64,000 nt of DNA, taken from contig JAQFVV010000453.1 of the NCBI GenBank assembly GCA_028023455.1, positions 88,501 through 152,500 on the forward strand, in the 5' to 3' direction. Positions 33,111-46,474 of the stretch are shown here, piece after piece. Both the position numbers and the translations under genes were made by a program. Every line of letters starts with the position of its first letter. Within the stretch, counting starts at the first letter, position 1. This DNA is from Epiperipatus broadwayi (taxonomy: Eukaryota; Onychophora; Udeonychophora; Euonychophora; Peripatidae). The notes under the pieces were generated by a model that worked only from the letters and a program-made list of their open reading frames with translations, did not search any database and was not told the origin of the DNA.

Positions 33111-33752
33111 TAACCATTGTCATATTTGATACTGTACATTCTTTTAAAACTTTAGAATATTTTGAGGAAAAGCTAACTTTTTCCCCATTTCAACAAAGAC
33201 CAATATATTTAAGTCTTACCTTCAGTATTTAACCCTTCTTCACTTTTTCCTTACAACTATATAAAAGTCCAACTTTAACACAGCTCTTATTATTTTATTG
33301 ATGCTAGCTTAGGTGACACTTCAATATGAAGACTTTGTTTTAATAATAAATAATCAAAAAATATTCATATTCTTTATCAGTCAGCATAAGGAAAAAAGAC
33401 TTCAACTTTTATCTTGATTAATTAAATGTTGAGTTAGAGTAAATATTTCAATGTGCAGCTGCAGTTTTTAACAAGTTAAAAGGTTGAATATTTTAGTACA
33501 GAAAAATAATTATTGCACCTGAATTAGCTGTATGTGCTGTTATTCAATATAATTTATTGTTTGAAAGTGAGATTTGTATTCTCTATTAATCTTAACAGCA
33601 TCATAAAAGTATCATTTAAAGATGTTCTAATTTTTAAAAAAAAATGTAATTATAAGATCAGTCAATATGTTCACCAAAATACTAGATGTGATACTATACA
33701 GTTCACTGTTTTAAAATTATGTTTTCATTAAATTGGATGTTTGAAAAGAATA
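33111..33752. other. AT-rich sequence without recognised gene
   Basis: Possibly 5' flank or 5' UTR of LINE copy D in its first part. A 65-codon plus-strand frame (33534-33731) has no recognisable feature. Confidence 0.45.
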
Positions 33753-33902
33753 AACAATACGAACTTGTCTTGCATTGGTGGTTGAGAGGTCAGTGCGACT
33801 GCCTTGCTTTTGCAGGCAGTTGCCCAGGTTGCGGGTTCACGTCTTGGCCGATGCTATGACACTTTAAAATTTAAACAAAAAAAAAACAACAATACAAACT
33901 TT
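33753..33902 (+). mobile_element. tRNA-derived SINE copy 3 with target-site duplication
   Basis: Body about 33768-33887: GCATTGGTGGTTGAGAGGTC, GACTGCCTTGC, then a TTTTGCAGG insertion in the anticodon-arm region, GGGTTCACGTCTTGG as box B, CCGATGCTATGACAC and an A-rich tail. Flanks AACAATACGAACTT (33753-33766) and AACAATACAAACTT (33888-33901) differ at one base. Confidence 0.92.
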
Positions 33903-35109
33903 TTTCAATTTGAGCATGACTTTCAAGGGATAATCAGAACCCATTTATCTTATAAAGACTATTTCAAAGACATTATAACCTGAGTGTTTTCATTAAGGAG
34001 ATATGGCTGGGGATAAAATACAAAAAAGAGGTACAATTAGACAAAGCTTTAAGACTCTCAAAAAGGTTTAATACAAAAGAAATTAAAAAGAGAATATAAA
34101 AGATCACATAAACAGAATAATGGACCAGCAAATTTTATATGGAGTCAAATTTATAGTTCACCATTATATAATGTACAGTCATCACAAAACTTATAACTAA
34201 TTAATTTTTTTATATTTGAAATTTGGTGTCATATATTCATTTGGATAGAGTACTTACTGTTTTTGCTTTATATTTTTGCTTTATATATATATAAGACAAG
34301 GATTAAATAGCTCATTTCAGAAAAAAATGTCTTCAAAAATTAATAAATTATCTACTAGGTATCCTATTTATTAATGGATAGTTTTAATGTCATGTTTCTT
34401 CTTTTAACTTCTAGGTAAACAAACTTAGAGCCTGTTTAATAAAGAGCAACTAAGAGGATGGATGGCCAAGTTGGTCATGGACTGCTTATCTAAAAAAAAA
34501 AAAAACTAAGTTATTTATTAATGTTCAAATTTATTTATTAAACAATTTAAAAAAGAGGATTTCACCTTTGCTCAACAACTGTGTTGAGTACAGAGGAAAC
34601 TCTCAAATGCAAATTCAAGATACAGATTTTATAACATTAAGACAAGGTGAAATTCTTTCTTTTTAATTTCATAAGTTATTTATATGTAAATAAATTTCCT
34701 AATTTAACCAAAATTCAGATTCTGGGTTGGCATGTGGATATGCTAATTACGGCTCTATAAGACATTCATATATATATATAAGATGTAAGCTAAATCTTTA
34801 TTAATTATATTCAATCAATTAAATAAATAAATTTATTTTGTTTAATATTCACTCTACTTATGAGCCATATCACTTTTTGTTTATAAAACATATTTTATAT
34901 TGCTCTAATTAGTTAGTTTTTATACTTAACCATGGCTAAGCGTAGTACGAAATTGACTTTCACTTTATATTACTTTATTCCATTTTAAATAAAATGATTA
35001 TAATTATATCATTAATCAATGATTCTTTTACTAACACTGTGTGAGATTGCAATTTTATTAACATTATCCTCTAAATAAAATTATATTAATAATATATAAT
35101 AGTAATAAT
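33903..35109. other. AT-rich sequence without recognised gene
   Basis: No significant frame and no recognised repeat. Confidence 0.5.
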
Positions 35110-35345
35110 AACAAGTCAGATGTCACATGACTTATATATAGCTTGCACTTACAAATATGTAAAATTAAGAGCGTGCTAATAGCTCTAAACAAGATTTTTT
35201 TTTTTTTATGATAAATGCTACTACAAGAGAAGGCATTCAAATCATTGTCCCCATCCCCAGACCGATTTCGACCCATGGGTCTCTTCAGTGAGGAGTTGGG
35301 ACATTAGATTTAAAAAACCAACTCAAGCATATTTTATGGTTAAAA
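35110..35345 (-). mobile_element. Hammerhead-bearing dispersed repeat (family 2), single unit
   Basis: Related to the direct-repeat unit at 56535-57170: both share a CACATGAC block upstream, AATAGCTCT, AACAAG, CCCCAGACC, TCAGTGAGG and ATTAGATTTAAAA in the same order. The left part runs from CAAGTCAGATGTCACATGAC near 35112. It carries a near-ideal hammerhead fold on the minus strand. No coding capacity. Confidence 0.75.
35247..35302 (-). ncRNA. Type I hammerhead ribozyme fold, near-ideal (family 2)
   Basis: On the minus strand, 56 nt in order: GTCCC, AAC, TCCTCA, CTGAAGA, GACCC-AT-GGGTC, GAA, AT-CG-GT, C, TGGGGA, TG, GGGAC. Every required element is present: CUGANGA and GAA core, a perfect 5-bp helix II, helix III of A-U plus U-G, H17 = C, inner helix I TCCTCA/TGGGGA and outer helix I GTCCC/GGGAC. 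Predicted cleavage is on the 3' side of minus-strand C at 35260. Best hammerhead candidate in the window; activity not tested. Confidence 0.85.
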
Positions 35346-35939
35346 ATTATGTTTTTATATATATTTACGAGTTTGTATAATACAATTGGCAAAAATTGTA
35401 ATATTTTATCATTGTTCTAATTTTTTTGTTTTGTTCTAGTTTCCGGATGCATTAAATTTTTGTGTTTTATTTTAAAATTTTTGATTGTAGTTTTATTTGA
35501 CATCAAACATTATTTAACTAATAATAATTCACTTAATAACAAAATTAAATTTCTGTATTACATAAAATCTACAACAACAAAAAAAGCCAAAGATTAAAAA
35601 TTACAATTGACACTTGAAATATAGAATAAACACGTACTTCTTAAAATGTATTTTTAATTTTTTAAAACTTTTATGGCATTATTAAAGTAAAATAACAGTG
35701 TTTAGTTTAGAAAATTAAAACTAATTATATCATAGAAAATGTGTTTGATGAATTTTTATATTTTAACTACTTATACAAGCACACTAAAACACTATTTACA
35801 CACACACATACTTGCACCTATATTAATTACGTTAGACCATTTTTATCATTTAATATTAAATACTGAATATCTTTAGAAAAAAGCTCAATAACTTTATTTA
35901 AACTTTCCAATGCATTTACCTATTAATAATAACACACAG
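35346..35939. other. AT-rich sequence without recognised gene
   Basis: Nothing recognised. Confidence 0.5.
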
Positions 35940-36105
35940 GTTATTTTATAACATAACGTATCGAGTGGTATAATTCTCGTTTCTTATTTATGTTTTGGTG
36001 GACTAATCAGTGACAATACTGGCATAGGAATCAAACCTGGGATTTTAGATCTGTGTTTATTGAATTTAAGGTAACGTTTTAACCAGCTGAGTTATTTTTC
36101 CAACT
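35940..36105 (-). other. tRNA-like sequence, probable SINE or tRNA pseudogene
   Basis: Minus strand, about 36097-36015: TAACTCAGCTGGTTA resembles Pol III box A and GGTTTGATTCC resembles box B (consensus GGTTCGANTCC), about 45 nt apart. The cloverleaf is imperfect. The plus strand at 35961-35982 also has TCGAGTGGTATAATTCTCG, like a tRNA D-arm. No target duplication seen. Different from the five-copy SINE family. Confidence 0.5.
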
Positions 36106-36686
36106 ACAAATTGAAATGTTGTTTAATGTACTAACGTGTGCGTTATTACTAACAGTTGAATATATTTGGAAAATTTAAATAAAGTTTAAAATTTTTCTAA
36201 AGACATTCAATATTTAATATTAGATGATGGGTATAGTCCACCATATATATATAATATTAAAATGCTGTCACCACAAACATTCAGACAAGCAGTATATTAA
36301 AATAATTGATATGTATGGATGATGAAATTTTTAAACGACATTGGTATATTAATACTAATGTTATGAGACATATAAAGTAGCCGTAATAGCTATAATAATG
36401 TTTTATTGCATTAATTTATTTAATTTAAACTTCTTTATCTTTTATATTTCAACTATCTTCTTATCTAACTATTTTTTTACTTACCTATATATTTACCATT
36501 TATTAATCTACCTAGATATCCATTTTCCTATTATCTTTCAATAACATATATCTAAGATTTATATGTCAATCTATTTTCATCTTTTTATCTATCTACCTAT
36601 CTCTCTATTCATTCAGCTTTCTAACTATCTATTCACCTTTTATAATTATCCACTGGCCTCTCCAACTATTCATCCAGCAAACACCC
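36106..36686. other. T-rich flank of the tetranucleotide array
   Basis: From about 36470 this is decayed (TATC)n-like sequence (TATCTATCTACC, CATTCAGC) leading into the pure array. No gene. Confidence 0.55.
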
Positions 36687-37079
<393 letters not shown>

Positions 37080-37499
37080 ATAATTACTCTCAATACTTTT
37101 TGAATATGATGTATCATATTATAACAATTTTTAAATCCATCTTACTTTTTGATAGAGCTTAATAAAGATTTTATATTAATCTGATAGAAGATATCATAGA
37201 CCTGCAATTGTTTAAAGAATTCTTTATCACTTTGCTAAATGTCAATATTATGACAGCATTCTTCCAAACATTCGATATACAGTTTTGTCAACGGTTTATT
37301 TCCTGAAACATTTTATTGAATTTAGATCTAATTGCATAACTGACTCTATTAATTTAAAACATTTGACATTTCACAAAATGTTATTGTAATTGTAGACCTA
37401 TTTCTTGGTCTTATTATTATATGTTTTTTGTAGAATTTTTTACACATTTCAGATATTAGTTACTTTTAATAAGTGTGGACAATCTCTTCTTTTCATCTG
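37080..37499. other. AT-rich sequence without recognised gene
   Basis: Nothing recognised. It may hold the extreme 3' end of the decayed RTE-like element that follows. Confidence 0.45.
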
Positions 37500-39700
37500 G
37501 AACTTTTTGTTTTTTTTTACAGCTTTTTGTACCATTTTGTACAATGTTGTCGATGATATCTGTTTGTTCTCTCACTCAGGTATTTTATTTTCGATTTCTT
37601 CTTGTTACTCCTAACATATATGTGATAACGTGTTGGATTATTTCCATTATTTATCATTAAATGATGAATGTCTAAAAATTTTTAAACTTTATTTAAACTT
37701 TTTCAAATACAAACAACTGTTAGGAATAAAACAAAGCGACAGCAAAACACACACGCGTAGATTACATATATACATACTTTCATAGAGTGATTTGAAATTT
37801 CTGAATTGATCATGATTAAGTCTCACATCCATAACCGACTACTGATAAACTATATCTACTAAACACCTTCATTTTCAAACATATAGGCATATTTTATTTT
37901 AGTAGTAAGTTATTTCTACCAAATCTACTCCATACAAGTTTAATTCTATGATTAATTCTAGTCATTATGTTTTCATCTATGCTTATAGATGACTAATTCA
38001 TAAATATTAATCTTTCTACTTTTCACATGAAAAATACATTAAACATTATTTTAATCTTTTTAATGTTTATCTTTAATCCTACATTCTGACTTTCATATAA
38101 AAACTATTGCAACATTTCATGAAGCTTTAAAACATTATTTGCAAAAACAACCACATCATCTGCACATATTAGATAATTTAAATAATTGCCATGTTTTTTA
38201 ATTTTTTTAATTTTCCATTTCTAATCCACAATGTACTTTTAGTAAAACTGCTGCAAAAATTTAAAAATATGGAATTATACTAGTGTACAGCTAATCAATT
38301 TTATCATCTTAAGGTCATTATATAATCTATTACTACAGTTATATTTTGATAAATATTTTTCAGAATATAATATGACCCTAAGTCCTTTTTAATCACCTTT
38401 GAAATGGTTATATAATTAAATGCTTTTTATAATCTACAAATCGAAAGCATAATGGCAACCCACATTCTTTAGTACTCTCTCAATGCTTGGATGTAATCCA
38501 CTATGCAAGAACTACTTTTTAAATTAATCTTATTCTTTCCATGGTTAAAATTCAAAATTTTAGGATAGATGAGACTATAATTATTATTTCGGTAAAGATT
38601 TGTTATAAAACTGATAAAAGGCCAATAGATCTGAAATTTTAATAATTTATTTATCATTTTTCTTCAATATAAATATCACTATTGGATTCTAGGAATTATC
38701 TGACACATCTTTACCATGAAAATATTTGGTGTATTACTTTTCTCACAATTTTTTAAAATTTTTTGTCTGCTTCTTCTAAGATATCAATTATAATTTCAAT
38801 ATTTTCTGCGGTTTTCCTCTTCTTCATAGATTTAATTGCACGTCTAACTTCTTCATTTAAAATGCTGGTCAATTAAAAAGATATAATAACTGTGAGATAT
38901 TTTTGTTTTCCTGTGAAAGTTTTATTACTATATTAATTTTTTACAGAACTTTTCAACACATTTCATATCAAATTTTTTCTTATTTCAGAAATAAATGTCC
39001 TTCCAATATTAAGAGGATTAACAATTGAAGATTTTCTATTTTTCTATAGTGTCTTTTTTCCACTTTACAATTATATTTTTATAAGTCACCATAAACTCTT
39101 TTTACACCATTTTACAAAACATTAGAGATTCAGTTCTCTTTCACGAATCATTTTTATGTATTTTTTCATTTTTTTAAGCATTCTTTTACTTCCGCATTTT
39201 TAAAGTTAAATTGATGCCTTTTTTTGTACCAGTTATCTTTCTTGCAGTTCTTAAAAGTGTATCAGTTATCTTTTTATTGATTTCATTCAAATTTGAACAA
39301 TTATCAATTTTTTTTTGATATTTCAAATCTATTTATAAGTTCTAATTTGAATTCAATGAAGTATTTCTTAAGGATAGAAATATCGACTATTGATACAGAT
39401 TTTTTTAATAATTTTAACTTCATAGTTTTGAATTAACAGTTTCTTACATCTCATTATTCGATGATTATACCCTATGATCAAACTGTTAAGAACATTGTAA
39501 TCTGGAAATTTTAGTTAATGAAAATATATTATGATTCTTCTACATCTTAATTTGAACATTTGCTTGTCCATTTTCGTTTAACATTTTTCTTAGAGAAAGA
39601 ATTTGTAATAAGCAGTTTACTTTTTCTGAGAAATCCTAAGTCTGTTTTCTATTTTATTTTTATCATTGTCATATCTGACCTTGCCTTCAGAAGAAGGACT
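37500..39700 (-). pseudogene. Decayed RTE-like LINE, minus strand
   Basis: Aligned by eye with the better copy at 61310-63693. On the minus strand: NVKRKW near 39590; TACAATGTTCTTAA near 39490 (matching QDCNVLN); ILNEEVRRAIKSMKK near 38870-38810 with PGN lost from the following block; LSNMCADDVVVFANN near 38180-38125 (catalytic ADD kept); GRNNLLLK and NMPMCLK-like sequence near 37905-37870; GVTRRNRK near 37610-37585. So endonuclease end, RT and C-terminal domain are all present in order, with many stops. 5'-truncated near 39700. Same family as the 61-kb copy but much older. Confidence 0.8.
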
Positions 39701-40891
39701 AGTCTAGATTACTTTTTTATTTAATTGGATTGAACACTCATTGCCACTAATCAATGTGTAAACATGTGGATAACCAATGTATAAACATAATCAAAGGGTA
39801 AAACATAAGTATTGCCAATGTGTAAATGGATTTATAAAATCCTACCATTGTTAATACAGGCAATTAGGCAATGATGCTTTCTGAATTTGATTGCTGCCAG
39901 TAAGGTAGGGGATCTTCCAATAAATAGTCAGACTTTTTAGAGGCAAGCTATAAAGAGAGAATGTCTGTCTAACCTGAATGACTAAACGTACTCTCAGTTG
40001 AAACCACTACCAACAGCAAAGGTGTTTCTACTATAGTCATTACCAATATGTCTATGCAGTAAGACAAGTCCATGATAGGACAGAAAACTGGTAAGACTAT
40101 GGCTGATTTGAGGCAAGCTGTCCAATATAGCAAGAAGAATCTTGATTAGAACTTGAGGCAGCTGTCCAGTGCAGCTGAAAGAGTCTTGACTAGAACTCAA
40201 AAGGCAAGTTAATATATACAGCTGGAAGTGAGTCAGGCATGACTAGCATAGTATTAACTATGTACAACTGTATTTATTGAGAATTCATATTTTTTTTGAT
40301 AACCACTGTTGGTTTGGGTACAAAACCTGCAATTCAGACCAAACACAACAATCACTATAACCAAACTTACCAACAGCAATTTATTTTTCAATTTCTTATC
40401 AATTTAAGCAATCAAGTCTGCCATGATAAATTTAAAATTGTTTAGTCTGATTAAAAGCATTTAGCACATCCATATAAAAATCTTCTAATTCTTAGACTCA
40501 ATGAAAATTTGTTTGATATATCATCAATCTGTACAATGTTGTGCTTTCATTTTTTTTATAACAAATCCCACTCACTTTTTTTTCAGTTGTTTTGCCTTTT
40601 AATAAGGTTCATGGCCATTTTTGAAACAATTTTTTCTCTCTCATACACAACTGCATATCTGTTACAAAGTTTCAAGTAAAGCAGACACAAATGGATAAAT
40701 ATACATGCCAAAAATATCATTTTCAATCTCTGTGCATGAAATATTTATTGTTTGATTGCTTTTTGCATAAAAAAAATTAAACATCATTCAGTATAAAATG
40801 TATACAGTTCAGTTAAAAAACCTCCATCAGTCAATTTTAGAAATTGGATGATTTATAAAAATAACTATAACACCAAATATTACACTTTAAC
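39701..40891. other. AT-rich sequence without recognised gene
   Basis: Contains a 45-bp imperfect tandem duplication (next entry). The minus-strand 68-codon frame at 39994-40200 arises from it and has no domain. Otherwise nothing. Confidence 0.5.
40110..40198. repeat. 45-bp imperfect tandem duplication
   Basis: GAGGCAAGCTGTCCAATATA (40110) and GAGGCAGCTGTCCAGTGCAG (40155) start the two units. Both continue to TCTTGATTAGAACT or TCTTGACTAGAACT. Confidence 0.85.
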
Positions 40892-41257
40892 ATTCATCAT
40901 CATCATCAAGCATTATCAATCCACTGCAGGATGAAGGTCTCTCCAAGTGCAATCCAACTTTTCCGATCTTCAGCTTCTCTTCTACACATCACCTCTGCTC
41001 ACTTTCTTATTTCATCTATCCAACTTACATGTGGTCTCTTTCTGGGTCTTTTACAATCTCTTGGAATCCAGTTTGAAATTTCAATTGTCCATCTATTATC
41101 ATATCTTCTAGTAATATGTATAGCCCAACTCCATTTCAGTCTTTTAATTTTTTCAATGAAGTTAATACCCATATATTGTGTTTTTGATCTCTTCTTATTA
41201 CTCCCAACATGCATCTCTTCATACTTCTTTGAGTGGTCTGAAATCTCATTAAGTTAA
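40892..41257 (-). pseudogene. RTE-like LINE, 3'-terminal fragment
   Basis: The minus strand encodes the last third of the C-terminal domain: GINFIEKIKRLKWSWAIHI, TRRYDNRWTIEISNWIPRD, KRPRKRPHVSWIDEIRK, then decayed sequence to the stop. It ends at an (ATC)n tail (40892-40908), i.e. (GAT)n in sense orientation, like the (GATGAT) tail of the copy at 61-63.7 kb. It starts at CCACTCAAAG (41240s), matching 63359-63368. A classic 5'-truncated LINE insertion, younger than the 37.5-39.7 kb copy (high identity to the 63-kb sequence). Confidence 0.92.
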
Positions 41258-41414
41258 TCTATTTGTTGATATTTATATGAGATGTTGTTAAATTTTTATG
41301 GGTGATTAGCTTTGGTTCTAGGTAGTTGATCATGCTTTATTTATATCTATGTTGTCAATTTTTTCATGCACATAGCAATTGAGCAATACAAGTTTAACAC
41401 ACAATGATTTCAGC

Positions 41415-41815
41415 TAAAACACCCCCAGAATTCTGAATACACATGACTACATATATATGAAAAAGATAAATGATATCCAATATATGTATTTTGTGCTGAA
41501 TCAGCACTCTTTAGTTGGTCCAGATCACCATATCTCACACATATATACAATCATTGCTCAGTTTATATTAAGATAGCAAATCTTTAAATTTTAATGAACA
41601 AGCTCAATCTTCACCACTCTCTAACTCTTCAGCCATCCATATTAATGAAATTCTGAGGATGATAGGCTCAAAGCCCTTGTGATGCCAATATAATTTTTAT
41701 ACACATGTTGACCTTAAGTTACTCTGGTCTCTCACACATACAATCCTAATATGTCTATTTATTTATGCAGAAAAGAGATGGATAGAATACAGGCTGAATA
41801 TGTAATATTTAAATG
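41415..41815 (+). repeat. Partial A-B repeat, plus strand
   Basis: It starts within A (ACACATGACTACATATATAT, AAAAGATAAATGATA, CAATATATGTATTTTGTGCT) and runs through B (GCTCAGTTTATATTAAGATA, CAGCCATCCATATTAATGAA, CACATGTTGACC). The second A is absent. Confidence 0.8.
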
Positions 41816-41829
41816 CATGCATATTGTTT

Positions 41830-44270
41830 GTACTAAACTTAATGTATTTATAAAGGAGTTGAACTTATACATGTATTAAATTCTCTTGAAAGAGTCACTG
41901 TTGTTGCATTTTGCATAGTTTTCTAATCAATTATAAGACAGTAATTCTTTGAAAACATATATCTGATATTCCACTGTGTTATGTAACACAATTTTCTCAG
42001 AGTGTAGCTCTTTTATTTGAAAACACACATACACACATTTTTACTCAGAGATAAATATTATCATTCCTGAATATAAATATAATTAAATTGATAGAAAATA
42101 TACTTATATATAAAAAAAGATAAATATAAATATGTAATCCATGTAAAATATAACTGCTATTACAGCATAGTTTATTGTAAACAGTGTAATTATTGTAAAA
42201 TTTACTTGACAATTAAGAATAAATATTCGAATTTTAGTTCTTTATCTCTCTCCACCTGGTTGTCTCTTTTTCTATATATATATTTAATAATTTTAACAAC
42301 TTGTAAAATAACCAATAGCTCTTAAAATTAAAAGCCCTAAGAAGATATAATATTTATGAAGTAATAATCTTCAAAAGAGCACACTATTAGAATATCTTAC
42401 AAGTCAGACTTTATAGAATCATTCTAATAATTTTGCAAATATTGTTCTCTCATATCAGCATTAATGTATTATTCAAGAAAAAAATGAAATTATTTATTTT
42501 TGGTCTGCAAATCATATTTCAGCATCTTTTGCATAAGTTGTAGATTAACATTCGCATAAGAAAGCTTTATTTGCAATTTTATTTACATGAATCTAAAAAA
42601 TTTGACTTGCAAAAAATTATTATATGTGCATTCAAAGATTATATATATATCCTGAGACTAAAAGATTTTTCATTGAACTATAACATTTATTTTGTTGGGA
42701 TTAATGGAGAAAACTTGTTTAGTTGTGGAATGATTGTTCATTAGTAGTAAATAATAGTTTCATGATAATATCAAAAGACAAAAGTTATGTCTATTTACCT
42801 GGATATAACCTCCTTATTTTATTCTTTATTATAATAACAATCCATGAAAATATTTAATTCATTATATATATATATAGTACAAATAAAATGTCTGTTAATT
42901 AAAAAAATATTGTAATGGCAATATAAATAAATGTAGTCTTTCAATTCACAGAAGTACTTTCAGTTAATTCCTTTACCCTTCTCAATTACTTCACTTTTTT
43001 TATATTATGAAAGGGCATGTAAATATGTGTTTAAAAGTTTGATCTTGAAAATGTTAAAATTCTTCATGAAGAAATAAATCATAATAAAAGAAAAATTAAG
43101 GAAACAATTTTAATAAATAAAAATGAAGTGAATATAATTAATAGACAAGCTGTAAATGTTAAAATTTGGGATTTATGGAAATTGAGTTGATGACATTTGT
43201 TTCCATTATGTTTTTTGAATTCAATGGCAGTTGAGGAGGGTTAAGGAATTAACCAAAAATACTTCTGAGGATTGAAAGACTGTATATAATAGTTAATTAC
43301 TGTTATATTTATTATTTTTAGTTTTATTACAATAGTTTTTAATTAACAAACATTTTATTTGTATATATATTGAGAGAAAAAATAATTGCCATACATAAAT
43401 AACATTAACTTCATACTAAAACTTGACAATTTTCAAATAGACAGATAAGTTTTCCCTTTGCTTGTAATACAAACACTTATATGGAAGTCAAGTTTAGATA
43501 CCACACTATATATGCAAGAATGCCATATTCAAATTAGATCATTTTAATATCCATAACTTGAATCATTACACATTTAATTTATTGACATTATAATGTGCAA
43601 CATTTTGTATAATATGTCACATTAAGAATTTTGCAGCATGTAATATTATGTAAATATATAGAGGATGAAAATCTCTCTAATCACCATATATAAATAATGT
43701 TAACATTTTATATAAATTTATATTTTGCTGACAAACAAACAAAATGAATCTTCATTTTGTTTAATCTAAGAACTTTTCTTTTATTAATAATGTATTATTT
43801 ACAAATATTAACATATGTATAAAGGAAAGTTCAAATTACACAAACAACAGTTAGAACTTTTATGGAAGACAAATTTAAATAGCAGCAACTTTATGAATGA
43901 AATTTTAGTCAATTTTACATTTACTTTAACTCAAATTAACTTTCCACTATATAGTCACTGTGTTAATTTTAATAATTTGCTAATGTTGTTGTTTTTGTTA
44001 ACATGTCCTATTAAAAAAATTATAGCATAAAATATTAAAGATAATATTAACATTGTTTCATCCACAGAGAAAATATGGAAAATATTAAATAAAACTTTAG
44101 TGCAATTTCAATAGTGAGTATCTATAGCAAAGACTACAATTATATTCAATTTTCAGCATGGAAATGCATTAAGATTATATTTAATATTTTTTATATTTCC
44201 TCCACTTATGAAGCAATATAGTATTATTTTCATTTTTTTTTCATTTTAATAACCTCAGCTTGTTATTATA
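41830..44270. other. AT-rich sequence without recognised gene
   Basis: Several short frames (e.g. 43815-44030, 71 codons) are low complexity without domains. A short (TA)n lies near 42860-42873. Nothing else recognised. Confidence 0.5.
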
Positions 44271-44274
44271 AAAT

Positions 44275-44598
44275 ATTTCAAATACAATTTGTCCATTACT
44301 TTAAACATTTTAAACCAAAACCCCTTTATTAATCTATATTCATGCACATTCTTACATTTCGACTATCCTGCAGTCTTCTTCAGAGGCACTTTTAATTTAA
44401 TTTTTTAAAAAATAAAAAAAAAAAATAAAAAATGGAAATTTTTTTTTTATTTAAAAAATAAAAGTGACCTCAAAGAAGACTGAAGGACAGTTGAAACTTG
44501 AGATTATGAATGAATATATATCAATAAAAGATGTTTTATTAAAAGTGTTCAAAGTAATGGTTAAATTGTATTTATATAAGATATTATAGCAAAATAAT
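44275..44598. repeat. Fold-back element with hammerhead-like half-motif
   Basis: Inverted arms of about 130-150 bp (about 44275-44425 and 44440-44598) around an A/T-rich loop. Arm landmarks: AATACAATTTGTCCATTACT pairs with AATGGTTAAATTGTATTT. The left arm on the minus strand contains CTCTGAAGAAGACTG...AGTCGAAAT, resembling CTGANGA, a helix II and GAA, but helix I does not pair. The arms have diverged, so the element is old. Confidence 0.7.
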
Positions 44599-44962
44599 GG
44601 AAGGAGTGAATTTAGTAATAAAATATTTTGTAAAATATTGAGAGTGAAGACCAGTTCCACCAATTTAAATGATGTTAATATTTCACAGAAATTTATGTCT
44701 CACTTCCAAATAGATAAAATATATTTCCTCCTGAAATCCAAGAACTTAAACAGAAAATAACTTTTATACAATGATCAATATTGGAATACAATTTTAATCA
44801 TTGTACATGTGACGTTTTTTATGTCTACAGTGATTAAATTATTATTCTAGCAGTTGATTATATCTATAACTTGTCTTCCCTGTGAGTTCTTGGATTTTAG
44901 ACAAATTGGGGATTTATTTTGCTAATTTTAATGTTAGATAGCAAATTTTGGGAGTTGTTAAC

Positions 44963-45034
<72 letters not shown>
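44963..45034. repeat. (TA)n microsatellite
   Basis: Uninterrupted TA run of about 72 bp. Confidence 0.97.
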
Positions 45035-45037
<3 letters not shown>

Positions 45038-46474
45038 TGGTGGACGAGATCTTCGTTGTCAATATATTTATATAATATTTCAGCTATAAATTTTTAAATT
45101 ATATATATACACAAACAATTACCTGAATGTTCTTTATCAAAATATTTACATATTTCATATTATAAATTGTTTAATATAAATTACACGCTTAAATTTAAGT
45201 AGCTTAAACACATATCTAAATATAATAAATGAAATGGTTAATAAAACAGCAAGTAAACATTTAAATATATTATCACCTATATCAATGCAAAAAGAAGTAC
45301 TGATAACATAACACCATATATGGATTCTGACAGAGGTTTCTAGTAATTCAATATTAGCCCCACTCAATACATGCATTTATGTTTATGTTTAAATTACATC
45401 TGAAAATTCTACTTACATCTAAGAGTGTGTCATAAGTTCTTATAATAATCATATATATATAGTAATTAGCTTCATGAGATTAGACCTCATCCATTCTCTT
45501 TGTGCATCTTTTTTAAGGATTTAGATTTTTTTTTTCATTTAAGAATGAAGTTAGCGTTTGTAATTTGAATATATACGTCATCATATTATTAGAGATATCA
45601 GTCAAAATATATAATACATATGTCATTGTAATTGTTAATATTTTTCTTTGTACTGATATAAATGATTATCTATTTACTGGTGACATATCAACAGCATTGC
45701 TGCACCGCACATACGTATAAATATATATATATACATACACACAGATTACAATTCTATTTACGATAATCTAATTTGAAATTTTAATTTAAAGTAGATTTAA
45801 ACAAAATTCTTATTCATATCATGCACTTAAAATAGGTTTTGGCCAACATTATTGATTAATATTACTTTACATTTTCCCGAAATATGCCTAAATTCATCTA
45901 CGATTTCTCATTTGATCTAAAGTAATCAATAGTCTAATAAAGTCAGAATTTTATAGTAATTATAGTGTTGCTGCCTAATATATGATCACATCCTTTCCTA
46001 TCATTAATTATGTTTGTTAATAATTTTTATTAAAGCTCTGTAATTATAGTTATTAGAATGATGTCAATTAGATATTTCTACTTTGTATTCTAAGTCAATA
46101 AAATAATACAATAATATAATTTTGTTATTAATAAAACGAGATCAAATTTAATCGTTTATAAAAACATATATACACAAACGCCCATCTGTCACTATATACT
46201 ATCTATCTATATATATATAATCCATGTATATGTTATTGATGATTTGCAAGCAACTTTATTTTCTATATATTCGTATTTATCAAAAATTATTTTATTCCTT
46301 TATCTAATATATTACATGTATAAAAATCTGTTTAGTATAACTTTTATATATACTTATATTGCAGTACTTATTTCAATTTGTTAAACATATAACCCATGAC
46401 TAAATTTACTTCTTCTGTGATCGATTTTTATTTTATTTACATTGACGATAGTATGATAGTATATTTCTTTTTAC
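45035..46474. other. AT-rich sequence without recognised gene
   Basis: Only short frames (e.g. minus 45155-45376, 73 codons, no domain). Nothing recognised. Confidence 0.5.

Noticed and set aside
33534-33731. 65-codon plus-strand frame as a small gene
   Set aside because: Low-complexity, AT-driven composition, no domain or conserved context; same for most 60-90 codon frames between elements.
36015-36097. Functional tRNA gene
   Set aside because: Box A and box B are recognisable but arms do not form a full cloverleaf; a tRNA pseudogene or SINE is more likely.
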